Part shown: positions 16,589 through 25,229 of the stretch, piece after piece
Numbering within the stretch: position 1 is the first letter of the stretch
Layout: each line of letters starts with the position of its first letter
NCBI RefSeq assembly: GCF_034321785.1
Contig: NZ_JAXLPB010000003.1
Span: 1 to 64,000 of the forward strand
Direction: 5' to 3'
Length of the DNA stretch: 64,000 nucleotides
From: Fulvimarina uroteuthidis
GTDB lineage: Bacteria; Pseudomonadota; Alphaproteobacteria; Rhizobiales; Rhizobiaceae
Translations under genes and position numbers: made by a program
Notes under the pieces: model-generated
The model's database searches: none
What the model was told of the DNA's origin: nothing
What the model saw: the letters and a program-made list of their open reading frames with translations, nothing else

Positions 16589-17793
16589 TCTTCGCTCACG
16601 CGGGGCGCAACAAGCGAGAAGACCAGGGCGATTCCGGCCGGGACCAGCATCACCAAGGCAAGGCTCGTCGCCGCATGGGGACCGACCGCGAACGCGGCGG
16701 CGATCGAGGAGGCGACGGCCCCGAGACCGATCTGGCTCGATCCGAGCAGTCCGGCCGCAGCGCCCGCGGCCTCCGTCCTGACGCTGACGCCGCCGGCCGT
16801 CGCCGAGGGGAGCGTCATGCCGTTGCCGATGCCGAGGAGGATCATGGGTCCGAAGAGCGTCAGGGCGGAGAGGTAGCCGAACAGGATCGGCACGAGGACG
16901 ATCAGCGTCGAGACGAGCGTCAGGCTCGAACCCATCACCATCATCCGCTTGATGCCGACGCGTTCGGAGATGCGTCCCGTCACGAAGTTGCCGATCGCGT
17001 AACCGAGCGGGCAGAGGATGAACCAGATGCCGTATTCGGCCGGCGACAGGCCGAGCAGTTCGACGGACACGAAGGTCGCGCCGCCCAGGAAGCCGAAGAA
17101 GGACGCCGTGATGAACGACCCCGCGCCGGCATAGATCCAGAAGCTCGGCTCCGACAGGAGCTTGCCATAGCCCGACAATTGCCGCGTGAAGGGTGCGCCG
17201 AGGTTCGGGTTCGTCTCGTTGAGGTCGACGATGACGAAGGCGAGCGTGACGATGCCGAGAGCCATCAGGAGCCAGAAGACGCTGCGCCAGCCGAGCAGCG
17301 TGTCCATGAAGCCGCCGATGGCCGGGCCGATCATCGGCGCGACCGCAAGGCCCATCGTCACGTAACCGATCATCGCCGCCGAACGCTGGCGCGAATAGAC
17401 GTCGCGCACGATGGCGCGCGACAAGGCGATGCCGGTCGCCGACGCCGCCTGGATGATCCGGCCGGCGAGGAACCAGCCGATCGTCTCGGCGAACAGGCAG
17501 AGCGCGGTGCCGGCAAGAAACAGCACCATGCCGCCGATGATGACCGGGCGCCGTCCGAAGCGATCGGAGAGGGGGCCGGCGACGATCTGCAGGACGGCGA
17601 CGGCGACGAGGTAGAGCGAGAGCCCGAGGCCGACCGTCGGACCGTCCGTTCCCAGCGCATCGGCGATGGTCGCCATGGATGGAATGAAGATGTTGATGGC
17701 GAGCGGCGAGATGGACGAGGCGACCATCAGCGTGACCAGCATCGGCTTCCTGGCGATGCGGTCGTCCGTTCCAAATGTGTCCGCGGGGGTCAA
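16585..17793 (-). CDS. Bcr/CflA-type multidrug efflux MFS transporter
   Basis: A 402-residue, 12-segment drug:proton antiporter of the inner membrane. The loop motif GPLSDRFGRRPVIIGG after segment 2 is the MFS signature, and the SRAIVRDVYSRQ segment in TM4-5 is typical of the Bcr/CflA group, which exports drugs, sulfonamides or cysteine. Translation probably begins at a TTG (17793) preceded by CCGGAG; an ATG 17 codons in is the alternative. It overlaps mobA downstream by four bases. Confidence 0.88.
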   Translation of the reverse strand: MTPADTFGTDDRIARKPMLVTLMVASSISPLAINIFIPSMATIADALGTDGPTVGLGLSLYLVAVAVLQIVAGPLSDRFGRRPVIIGGMVLFLAGTALCLFAETIGWFLAGRIIQAASATGIALSRAIVRDVYSRQRSAAMIGYVTMGLAVAPMIGPAIGGFMDTLLGWRSVFWLLMALGIVTLAFVIVDLNETNPNLGAPFTRQLSGYGKLLSEPSFWIYAGAGSFITASFFGFLGGATFVSVELLGLSPAEYGIWFILCPLGYAIGNFVTGRISERVGIKRMMVMGSSLTLVSTLIVLVPILFGYLSALTLFGPMILLGIGNGMTLPSATAGGVSVRTEAAGAAAGLLGSSQIGLGAVASSIAAAFAVGPHAATSLALVMLVPAGIALVFSLVAPRVSEE

Positions 17794-17985
17794 GACGGCT
17801 CCGGTGTGGCGCTTCGTTCGGGTTCAGCCGCGTCTTTTTCAGCTAAATCACGTCCGCGCAACCGGCCCGGCGAACACGCGTTCGTGCACCGGTCCCATGC
17901 TTGTCGATCCATGGCGATCGCGCGGATGCCGCCGCATCGCGATCGTGTCCGGCGTCTCGACCGGTGCCGGGCGAGACGCCCCGTT

Positions 17986-18471
17986 CTATCCCTCGACGGA
18001 CCGCGAGGGGCCGCGAAGGCTGTTGGTGATGTCCCCGACGATCGGATCGTAGGTCTCGCGAACCTCTTCGGGATAGCGGATCGAGACCGAATGGACGAGA
18101 TCGCCGCGCAGGATGTAGCGCTCGTAGAAGATCCGGCCGTCGCGATAGCCGGACACCACGGCCCAGCGCTTGCCGGAGGCCTCGTAGGTCACGTCGTCCG
18201 TAGCGGCTCTGCTCGCGATGATGGACCGGGCCGTCTCGCCGCCGGCGTTCGCCCTCGCATAGACGAAGATTTCCGCTCCGTTGGGCGCGCTCCATCCCAG
18301 CCCGTCGCCGCTCTGGGGCGCGGGCAGGGGATCGGGGAACAGTTCGGACGGGAACGTCGCGCTCGTGCCGTATCGCTCGTTCTCGTAGGTGAGATCGGCC
18401 GCGCCCGCCTCCGCGCTCGCACTCAAGCCGACGAACAGGGCCGCGGCCATCATGGTCTTGTTGCCTAACAT
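17986..18471 (-). CDS. small secreted protein, function unknown
   Basis: A 161-residue exported protein. Signal peptide about 1-25 (MLGNKTMM start, cut after AEAGA). The mature domain, LTYENERYGTSATFPSELFP and onward, with repeated Tyr/Arg and a YRDGRIFYERYILRGDLVHS segment, resembles small periplasmic proteins of a mixed alpha-beta type, but I know no function. The start was chosen for a perfect AGGAGG ribosome site. It lies between the efflux pump and moaA on the same strand but with gaps on both sides. Confidence 0.7.
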   Translation of the reverse strand: MLGNKTMMAAALFVGLSASAEAGAADLTYENERYGTSATFPSELFPDPLPAPQSGDGLGWSAPNGAEIFVYARANAGGETARSIIASRAATDDVTYEASGKRWAVVSGYRDGRIFYERYILRGDLVHSVSIRYPEEVRETYDPIVGDITNSLRGPSRSVEG

Positions 18472-18541
18472 TGATCGGGGCCTCCTGACTGTGATCCTGT
18501 CCCCCCATCGCAAAGCGGCGATTAACCCGCGCTGAACAGGT

Positions 18542-19660
18542 CTATCCGCCGGTGACGCTCATATGGCGCGACACGGCCGGCGTACGCGTCTTGCGGTCGA
18601 TGACGAAATCGTGCCCCTTCGGCTTTCGCGAAATCGCGTCATCGATCGCCTGCGCCAGGCCTTCATTGCCTTCCGAGGCGCGCAAGGGCGCGCGCAGATC
18701 CACCGCATCGTCCTGGCCGAGGCACATGAACAGCGTTCCCGTACACGTGACCCGCACCCGGTTGCAGCTTTCGCAGAAATTGTGGGTCATCGGCGTGATG
18801 AAGCCGAGCCGGCCGCCGGTCTCGGCCACTTCCACGTAGCGGGCGGGGCCGCCGGTCTTGTAGGGAATATCGTTGAGCGTCCAGCGCTGCGAGAGATCTG
18901 CGCGGACCTGGCTGAGCGGCAGGTATTGGTCGGTCCGGTCCTCGTCGATCTCGCCCATCGGCATCGTCTCGATCAGCGTCATGTCCATGCCGCGGCCATG
19001 CGCCCACGTGATCATGGACGGGATCTCGGCATCGTTGAAGCCCTTGAGGGCGACGGCGTTAAGCTTGACCTTGAGGCCGGCGTCCTGAGCGGCGTCGATG
19101 CCTTCGAGAACCTTCTTCAATTCGCCCCAGCGGGTGATCGAGCGGAACTTGTCGGCGTCGAGCGTGTCGACCGAGACGTTGATGCGCCTGACGCCCGCCG
19201 CAGCGAGATCGCCGGCGAAACGCTTCAGCTGCGATCCGTTGGTCGTCAGCGTCAGTTCCTCGAGCGCACCCGTTTCCAGATGCCGCGACAGGGAGCGGAT
19301 GAGATACATGATGTTCTTGCGCACCAGCGGTTCGCCACCGGTCAGCCGCAGCTTCCTCACGCCCTTGGCGATGAAGGTCGAGGACAGGCGGTCGAGTTCT
19401 TCGAGTGTCAGGAGATCGCGCTTGGGCAGGAACTCCATGTCCTCGGCCATGCAGTAGACGCAGCGAAAATCGCAGCGATCCGTGACCGAGACCCGCAGAT
19501 AGGTGACGTGCCGGCCGAACGGATCGATCATCTCGCCGCGTTCGGACGATCCGAAGCCGGCAAGATCGGTCCTTGCGCCGCCAGGCCGCACCTCGATCGC
19601 GTCTGCCGCCGGTCTGAAGGACGGGACACCATCCTGTTTGAAGAGCGTTGTCTTGGTCAT
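18542..19660 (-). CDS. moaA: GTP 3',8-cyclase (molybdenum cofactor biosynthesis protein A)
   Basis: A 372-residue radical SAM enzyme that converts GTP to 3',8-cyclo-GTP, the first step of molybdopterin synthesis. The SAM cluster motif is CDFRCVYC (Cys63, Cys67, Cys70). The second, GTP-binding cluster is in CESCNRVRVTCTGTLFMC near the C-terminus, and the protein ends in the Gly-Gly tail needed for activity. The N-terminal 43 residues before MIDPFGRHVTYLR are longer than usual, so translation may begin further in. The cofactor gene mobA is 2 kb downstream; the rest of the moa genes are elsewhere. Confidence 0.94.
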   Translation of the reverse strand: MTKTTLFKQDGVPSFRPAADAIEVRPGGARTDLAGFGSSERGEMIDPFGRHVTYLRVSVTDRCDFRCVYCMAEDMEFLPKRDLLTLEELDRLSSTFIAKGVRKLRLTGGEPLVRKNIMYLIRSLSRHLETGALEELTLTTNGSQLKRFAGDLAAAGVRRINVSVDTLDADKFRSITRWGELKKVLEGIDAAQDAGLKVKLNAVALKGFNDAEIPSMITWAHGRGMDMTLIETMPMGEIDEDRTDQYLPLSQVRADLSQRWTLNDIPYKTGGPARYVEVAETGGRLGFITPMTHNFCESCNRVRVTCTGTLFMCLGQDDAVDLRAPLRASEGNEGLAQAIDDAISRKPKGHDFVIDRKTRTPAVSRHMSVTGG

Positions 19661-19923
19661 GGATCGCTTATAACAGACTGGGCCGCTTCGAGTAATCCCG
19701 AGTTGCCGCCGCAGTCCCCGCTGGGGTTTCCGGTCTTCCCACATGTGGACGGCCCGGCGCTCCGTTCAACCGGCAGCAGCTCCGGCGGGCGTGTTTCAGG
19801 ACGTGAAAATAAGCCTGCGGGCTTGCCGTCGTGGCCGGCTGCGTCCATTCGTCGAGAAGAGGGACAGGCTGCATCGGACCGCGATGGTCGCAGCGCCCGA
19901 CCGTTCATTGCAAGGACACGCCC

Positions 19924-20289
19924 ATGATCGCGCGCCAGACACCCCCGAGCGAAATCCGCGTTTCGAAGGACCGGCGCATGCTCACGCTCGCCTGGCCGCA
20001 GCAGGAGAGCATCGCGCTTTCGGCGGAATATCTGCGCGTCCATTCCCCGTCGGCCGAGGTGCGCGGGCACAACGAGGCCGGCCGCAAGACGCAATTCGGC
20101 AAGCGGGACGTTTCGATCACCGACATCCAGCCGGTCGGCAATTATGCGATCAAGATCAGCTTTTCCGACGGCCACGATACCGGGCTCTTCTCCTGGACCT
20201 ATCTCGCCGAGCTTGGCCGGGACGAGGACCAGAAATGGGCCGCCTACCTCACGGAGCTGGACGAGAAGGGCCTCTCGCGCGACGCGTGA
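19924..20289 (+). CDS. DUF971 (gamma-butyrobetaine hydroxylase-like N-terminal domain) protein
   Basis: A 121-residue cytoplasmic protein made only of the DUF971 domain. Typical blocks are EIRVSKDRRMLTLAWP, LSAEYLRVHSPSAEVRGH and the C-terminal GLFSWTYLAELG. The domain is found alone in bacteria and as the N-terminal zinc-linked domain of gamma-butyrobetaine hydroxylase; in bacteria it is often near moa or Fe-S genes, and here moaA is divergent 263 bases away. The role is unproven. AAGGA precedes the ATG. Confidence 0.85.
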   Translation: MIARQTPPSEIRVSKDRRMLTLAWPQQESIALSAEYLRVHSPSAEVRGHNEAGRKTQFGKRDVSITDIQPVGNYAIKISFSDGHDTGLFSWTYLAELGRDEDQKWAAYLTELDEKGLSRDA

Positions 20290-20298
20290 GCGCGGCGA

Positions 20299-20994
20299 TC
20301 AGATCTCGCCGAATTCGGCAAGCGCCTCGACGGTCGCCGGCAGGTCGCGCAACCGCTTGATGACGGTGGTCGCGCCGGCTTCGGTCAGCGCGTCGGCGTG
20401 TCCCGGATAGCTGTGACTTGCGCCGGTGAAGCCGATGACGCGGCAGCCGGCGGCGCTGGCGGCCGCAACGCCGTGCACCGAATCCTCGATCACGAACGCC
20501 TCGGCCGGCGCGACGCCGAAGGTCTTGCAGGCGTGCAGGAACACGTCGGGGGCGGGCTTGGCCTTCTTCGTGCCGACCTCGCGTGCCGGAAACACGTGAC
20601 CGGTGAAATAGTCCCACAGGCCCACATGTTCGAGTTCGATTTCGAGGCGGCCTGAGGTCGAGTTCGAGCAGATGCAGGTGGGAACGCCGCGCTCGGCGAA
20701 CGTCTCGATCGCTTCGCGCGCCCCGGCCAGTTCCTCCACCTCCTCGCCGAGCCGGCGGTCGATCTCGGCATCGGCGCGGTCGATGAGGCTGGCCGACAGA
20801 GGCTGCCCGGATTCTTCGCTGATCCTGTCCAGAATCACGGGAAATGTCAGGCCCGCGAAGCGGATGGCGAGTTCCTCCGCCGTCATCTCGATCCCGTATT
20901 CGGCGATCAGCTTCGCCTCGACGTCGGCGGCGATGATCTCGCTGTCGACGAGCACGCCGTCGCAATCGAAGATCATCAGTGGAGGCATGGGCAT
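20299..20994 (-). CDS. HAD-superfamily phosphatase (beta-phosphoglucomutase/phosphoglycolate phosphatase-like)
   Basis: A 231-residue soluble phosphatase. Motif I is IFDCDGVLVDSE with the nucleophile aspartate, motif II is the serine in CICSNSTSG, motif III has the lysine in KKAKPAPDVF, and motif IV is VIEDSVHGV. The cap is helical (subfamily IA). Such proteins dephosphorylate small sugar phosphates, but the substrate is not readable. The start at 20994 has GAGGAAC eight bases upstream. It is divergent from ccrM. Confidence 0.88.
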   Translation of the reverse strand: MPMPPLMIFDCDGVLVDSEIIAADVEAKLIAEYGIEMTAEELAIRFAGLTFPVILDRISEESGQPLSASLIDRADAEIDRRLGEEVEELAGAREAIETFAERGVPTCICSNSTSGRLEIELEHVGLWDYFTGHVFPAREVGTKKAKPAPDVFLHACKTFGVAPAEAFVIEDSVHGVAAASAAGCRVIGFTGASHSYPGHADALTEAGATTVIKRLRDLPATVEALAEFGEI

Positions 20995-21152
20995 GGGACG
21001 GGTTCCTCGGCGCGGCTTCACGTTTGGCGCTGCCCTATCATGGCGGACCTGCCACCGCAAAGCGTCCGGTCGGACGATGCTGGCCGTGAAAATTTCCAGC
21101 GTCCTTCACCGGTTGTTTACCCCGTTCGGTAACCCTGTGCATCGAAAGTTCT

Positions 21153-21169
21153 GTTGAAAACCAGCTAAC
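21153..21169 (+). promoter_or_regulatory. possible CtrA-like box in front of ccrM
   Basis: TTGA-N7-CTAAC at 21154-21169 differs from the CtrA consensus TTAA-N7-TTAAC at two bases and lies 15 bases before the ATG. In Caulobacter and rhizobia ccrM is CtrA-controlled, so a site here makes sense, but the match is imperfect and the position very close to the start. Confidence 0.3.
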
Positions 21170-21183
21170 CGGCGGTGTTGAGT

Positions 21184-22320
21184 ATGAAGCGTAGCGGACC
21201 CGTTCTCGTCCACAGTCAGGCGTCCCCGGATGCGCGTTGGCGCAACCAGATCCTGCAGGGGCACTGCGTCACCGAGATGGAGCGTCTGCCGGCCGGTTCG
21301 GTCGATGCGATCTTCGCCGATCCGCCCTACAATCTGCAGCTCGGCGGCGACCTGATGCGGCCCGACCATTCCAAGGTCGACGCGGTGGACGATGCGTGGG
21401 ACCAGTTCGAGAGCTTCCAGGCCTACGACGCCTTCACCCGCGCCTGGCTTCTGGCCGCCCGCCGGGTGCTGAAGCCCAACGGCACGCTCTGGGTGATCGG
21501 ATCCTATCACAACATCTTCCGGGTCGGCGCGAGCCTTCAGGACCTCGGCTACTGGATCCTCAACGACGTGGTGTGGCGCAAGACGAACCCGATGCCCAAC
21601 TTCCGCGGCAAGCGGTTCCAGAACGCCCACGAGACCCTGATCTGGGCGTCCCGCGACCAGGACGCCAAGAACTACACCTTCAACTATGATGCCCTCAAGG
21701 CCTCGAACGACGACGTGCAGATGCGTTCGGACTGGCTCTTTCCGATCTGCTCGGGCGGAGAGCGCCTGAAGGACGAGGACGGCGTGAAGGCCCATCCGAC
21801 CCAGAAGCCCGAGGCGCTGCTTGCCCGCATCATCATGGCGTCGACCAAGCCCGGCGACGTGATCCTCGATCCGTTCTTCGGAACCGGCACGACGGGCGCC
21901 GTCGCCAAGCGCCTCGGGCGCGATTTCGTCGGCATCGAGCGCGAGGACGAATATGTCCGGATCGCACGGGACCGGATCGATGATGTCGAGCCCCTGGCCG
22001 ACGACGAACTGAAGATCATGGGCGGCAAGCGCGCCGAGCCACGCGTTCCTTTCGCCAGCCTCGTCGAGGCGGGCCTTGTTGCCCCGGGCACCGTGCTGAC
22101 CGATTCCAAGCGCCGCTACCGCGCCCGCGTGCGCGCCGACGGCACCATCGCCGTGGGCGACGACGCGGCCTCGATCCACCGGATCGGCGCGCGGGTCCAG
22201 GGGCTGGACGCCTGCAATGGCTGGACGTTCTGGCATGTCAGCCGCGGCCAGAACCTGATGCCGATCGACGAGCTTCGCACGCTCGCCCGTCAACGCATGA
22301 CGGTCGCCGCAACCGCCTGA
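21184..22320 (+). CDS. ccrM: cell-cycle DNA adenine methyltransferase CcrM (GANTC)
   Basis: A 378-residue orphan beta-class N6-adenine methyltransferase that methylates GANTC and helps time cell-cycle transcription in alphaproteobacteria. The catalytic motif is DPPY (46-49, in IFADPPYNLQLGGD), and the SAM-binding motif is DPFFGTGTTG later in the chain, the order of the beta class. The C-terminal 80-residue extension with GWTFWHVSRGQNLMPIDELR is the CcrM-specific domain. No partner restriction gene is present. ATG at 21184 was chosen over a GTG three codons earlier. The gene ends 13 bases from convergent mutY. Confidence 0.95.
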   Translation: MKRSGPVLVHSQASPDARWRNQILQGHCVTEMERLPAGSVDAIFADPPYNLQLGGDLMRPDHSKVDAVDDAWDQFESFQAYDAFTRAWLLAARRVLKPNGTLWVIGSYHNIFRVGASLQDLGYWILNDVVWRKTNPMPNFRGKRFQNAHETLIWASRDQDAKNYTFNYDALKASNDDVQMRSDWLFPICSGGERLKDEDGVKAHPTQKPEALLARIIMASTKPGDVILDPFFGTGTTGAVAKRLGRDFVGIEREDEYVRIARDRIDDVEPLADDELKIMGGKRAEPRVPFASLVEAGLVAPGTVLTDSKRRYRARVRADGTIAVGDDAASIHRIGARVQGLDACNGWTFWHVSRGQNLMPIDELRTLARQRMTVAATA

Positions 22321-22333
22321 GCGGGACCGCCGG

Positions 22334-23575
22334 CTACCCTTTCGACCAGCGCGCGGACGTCCGTCTCGTGCGCCGCCGGGGGCGGGGCGGGCGCCTTGTC
22401 CCCGCCGCCGCGTCGTCCACCAGACTGAATGATCCTTCCGGTTCGGCCTCCAGCCGTATCGAAGCGGTCCGTTGCTTGCGCGCGGGCCGCTTCTCCTTTG
22501 CGAGCGCCGGCTCGGCGGCGATGGCGCGGGCGACGACCTTGCGCATCAGCGTCGGCAGGCCCTGCTCCGCGATCCGGTCCGGCGGCGCCCACCAGCCTTC
22601 GACGCCCGTCACGGTCTCGACCTCGGCGCGGTAGACCTCGAGTGCCAGCTTGAAATGGGTGAAGCCGTGCTCGACCGTTCCGGCATGGACCCAACCGGCC
22701 GTGAACGGCGCCGACGCGGCGTGGGTTTCGCCGTCCGCCCGGGCCGACCAGTCCGTCGACGGGGCTTCCGCCATGCCGCCCAGCATGCTGGGGGCGGGCC
22801 GGCGCCGGAGCCAGACCGCGCCGTCCGCACGGCGCAGGGCGACGAAGGCCGCGCCGACACGGGACGGGACGGCGCGCTTGGGCGGTTTGACCGGATAGAG
22901 GGCCTGATCGCCCGCAGATCGCGCGGCGCAATGGGCCGCGATCGGGCAGATCAGGCAGCTTGGCGTTCGCGGCACGCAGATCGTCGCCCCGAGATCCATC
23001 ATCGCCTGGGCGAAATCGCCGGGCCGTTCCGTCGGCGTGATGGCGGCGACGGTCCGTCTGATCGCGGTTTTGGCGGCCGGCAGCGGCGCCTTTATCCGAT
23101 AGAGACGGGTGACGACGCGTTCGATATTGCCGTCGACGACCGGCGCGGGTTCGTCGAAGGCGATCGAAGCGATGGCCGCGGACGTATAGTCGCCGATGCC
23201 CGGAAGGGCTTTCAACAAGGCGGCCGTCGGCGGAAAGCGGCCGCCGTGCCCGTGCGCGACGATCTTCGCGCAGGCATGGAGGTTGCGTGCCCGGCTGTAA
23301 TAGCCGAGGCCGGCCCATTCAGCCATGACATCGTCCGTTTCGGCATCGGCCAGATCCTCGACGCTTCGCCATCGCGCGACGAACCGCTCGAAATAGGGTT
23401 TCACGGCCGCGACCGTCGTCTGCTGCAGCATGATTTCCGACAGCCAGACACGGTATGCATCCGGACGGATGCCGGCCTTGCGGGCGGCGGGACCGATGCG
23501 CCACGGCAGGTCACGGGCACTCAGATCGTACCAGGCCAGAAGATCGGCGGGGATCTGATGATGTTCGAACGACAT
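22334..23575 (-). CDS. mutY: A/G-specific adenine glycosylase
   Basis: A 413-residue base-excision repair enzyme that removes adenine mispaired with 8-oxoguanine. The catalytic N-terminal region has SEIMLQQTTVAAVKPYF; the helix-hairpin-helix is LPGIGDYTSAAIASIAF followed by the catalytic Asp in VVDGNIERV. The iron-sulfur cluster ligands follow C-x6-C-x2-C-x5-C, in CVPRTPSCLICPIAAHC. A C-terminal NUDIX-like domain (MLGGMAEAPSTDW onward) reads 8-oxoG. An extra Arg/Pro-rich tail of roughly 50 residues makes it longer than most homologues. It converges on ccrM. Confidence 0.95.
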   Translation of the reverse strand: MSFEHHQIPADLLAWYDLSARDLPWRIGPAARKAGIRPDAYRVWLSEIMLQQTTVAAVKPYFERFVARWRSVEDLADAETDDVMAEWAGLGYYSRARNLHACAKIVAHGHGGRFPPTAALLKALPGIGDYTSAAIASIAFDEPAPVVDGNIERVVTRLYRIKAPLPAAKTAIRRTVAAITPTERPGDFAQAMMDLGATICVPRTPSCLICPIAAHCAARSAGDQALYPVKPPKRAVPSRVGAAFVALRRADGAVWLRRRPAPSMLGGMAEAPSTDWSARADGETHAASAPFTAGWVHAGTVEHGFTHFKLALEVYRAEVETVTGVEGWWAPPDRIAEQGLPTLMRKVVARAIAAEPALAKEKRPARKQRTASIRLEAEPEGSFSLVDDAAAGTRRPPRPRRRTRRTSARWSKG

Positions 23576-23894
23576 TTCGGTGCTTTCCTGGCGATGGAAC
23601 GGCGAAGGTGCAGAACGGACGGTGCGCCTGCGGGAACCCAGCGCCATCGCCCATGGGTGAACCGCCCACGCTACGGCGCTCGTTTCTCCAGTGGCGAGTT
23701 TCGTCGCCCGGTTCAATCCGCACGGCCGGACATGCGGACGCATGTCGCCTTCGGCGCGGTGCGTTGGAGTCCGGCGGTGCGATCTGATAATGCCATCCTC
23801 GATGCGGTCCCTGCGTCCGGCAGGCGACGCGATCGGCGGCCCGTCCGTGCCGTCATGGGGGCGCGGGGTCAAGTTTCGAACGGCTGAAGGCGGT
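23576..23894. other. divergent intergenic region
   Basis: About 320 bases between mutY and the O-antigen ligase-like gene. The frame of the latter remains open through most of it, but that part is Arg/Pro-rich and has no membrane segments, so I leave it out of the gene. It should hold the two promoters; I see no confident boxes. Confidence 0.45.
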
Positions 23895-25229
23895 ATGGTG
23901 CAAGACAGTGACGGCCGAAAGTCCGGTTTCGATGCGTTGGCGCGCCTCTGCAATCCTCCGTCGGACGGGATGGGCGAACGCAACCGGACCGCGATCGCGA
24001 TCACCTATGCCATGGTCCCGCTGGCCGGATCTCTCACGAGCCTCTGCATCGTGCTGCTGTGGATCTGGGCCGGCATCAGCCTCGTGGTCGGGCGGCTCGC
24101 TTGGCGCCCGCTCGGGGCCGCCGCTCCGCTCGTGTGGAGCCAGGTCGCCTTCTTCCTGGCGCTGGCGGCAGGCGATTTCATCAATGGCGATCCGTTGATC
24201 GCGGCGCGGGACAGCTTTCTCCGGCTCTTTTTCCTCATGCCGGTTCTCGCCGTCCACCGCGTCGCCCTGACGCGACCGAGCGCGGTCTTCGACGCCGTGT
24301 TTCGCGGCGCGGCGATCGGCGGGGTCATCGTTCCCTTCGTCGCGATCGCGGTGATCGCCGTTACCGGCGAGATCCGTGCGCAGGGCTTTGCCGGCAACCC
24401 CGGACCGCTCTCCATCGTCTGTCTGCTGACGACGGGCCTGGCGCTTCTCGGCCTGCGGGCGACGCAATCCACCGCCTGGAACGCGCTGGCCTGCCTCGGC
24501 GCCTTCGGTGCCGGGCTGACGGTGGTGATGACTGGCATGCGCGGCGCCTGGCCCGCGCTCTTGCCGGTGCTCGCCATCGCGCTCTGGCACCGCCGCTCCG
24601 ACATCGCAATCGTGTGGTCCGGCATCGCACGGATGCAGAAGACGGTCGCGGTTCTCGGCCTCGCCGCGCTGGCGGCCTTGGGCGTTGTTCTAGGCGGCGA
24701 CTACATCGTCGATCGCTCGCTGCTTCTGGCCCGCGACTTCGAGGTTCTGTTCGCGAGCGCCGACGTCGCCACGACGGTGAGCCTTCGTGCCGAGATGTAT
24801 CAGGCCGGCATGCAGGCCTTCTGGCAGCGCCCCCTGTTCGGCTGGGGGCAGGACGGGTTGCCGGGCGCGGTCTCGCCGTTTCTCGGATCGCTCTACGGCG
24901 GCGGGTTCTTCTTCACCCATCTGCACAACGGGTTCCTGACGGTGGGCGTGCAGGCCGGGCTGGTCGGCATCGCCGCGCTTTGCGCCGCCCTGCTGTCCCC
25001 GGTGGTCTGCGCGTGGCGCCGCCGCGATGAGGAGGCGGGCGCGACGCGGCTTGCCGTCTCGCTCGTTCTCGTCACGGCCTTTCTCATTCCGGGTCTTACG
25101 AACATCATGTTCTTCCATGATATTCTCGATGCGGTCTGGGCGCTGTCGGTCTGGACGATCGCCGGAACCCTGATGGCCGATACCGAACGAACGGCCGGGA
25201 CGGCCGGCAGTGGAAGGGAGCGACCGTGA
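23895..25229 (+). CDS. O-antigen ligase / Wzy-type polysaccharide polymerase-like membrane protein
   Basis: A 444-residue inner-membrane protein with about ten to twelve membrane segments. A periplasmic region contains MTGMRGAWPAL and, about 130 residues later, HLHNGFLTVGVQAGLVG, matching the two conserved motifs of WaaL/Wzy_C proteins, which join or polymerise surface polysaccharides. Ligase and polymerase cannot be told apart by reading. GAAGG precedes the ATG. Its TGA overlaps the GTG start of dciA (GTGA), so they are coupled, an odd pairing of a surface-polysaccharide and a replication gene. Confidence 0.82.
   Translation: MVQDSDGRKSGFDALARLCNPPSDGMGERNRTAIAITYAMVPLAGSLTSLCIVLLWIWAGISLVVGRLAWRPLGAAAPLVWSQVAFFLALAAGDFINGDPLIAARDSFLRLFFLMPVLAVHRVALTRPSAVFDAVFRGAAIGGVIVPFVAIAVIAVTGEIRAQGFAGNPGPLSIVCLLTTGLALLGLRATQSTAWNALACLGAFGAGLTVVMTGMRGAWPALLPVLAIALWHRRSDIAIVWSGIARMQKTVAVLGLAALAALGVVLGGDYIVDRSLLLARDFEVLFASADVATTVSLRAEMYQAGMQAFWQRPLFGWGQDGLPGAVSPFLGSLYGGGFFFTHLHNGFLTVGVQAGLVGIAALCAALLSPVVCAWRRRDEEAGATRLAVSLVLVTAFLIPGLTNIMFFHDILDAVWALSVWTIAGTLMADTERTAGTAGSGRERP

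Noticed and set aside
18563..19927. Long open frame on the plus strand opposite moaA
   Set aside because: It is the antisense of moaA; the translation is Arg/Asp/His-rich with no domain. GC-rich codon bias opens such frames. Similar shadows lie opposite mutY (22472-23887), ppdK (26750-29629), glpV (44004-46280) and the phytase-like gene (61520-63634).
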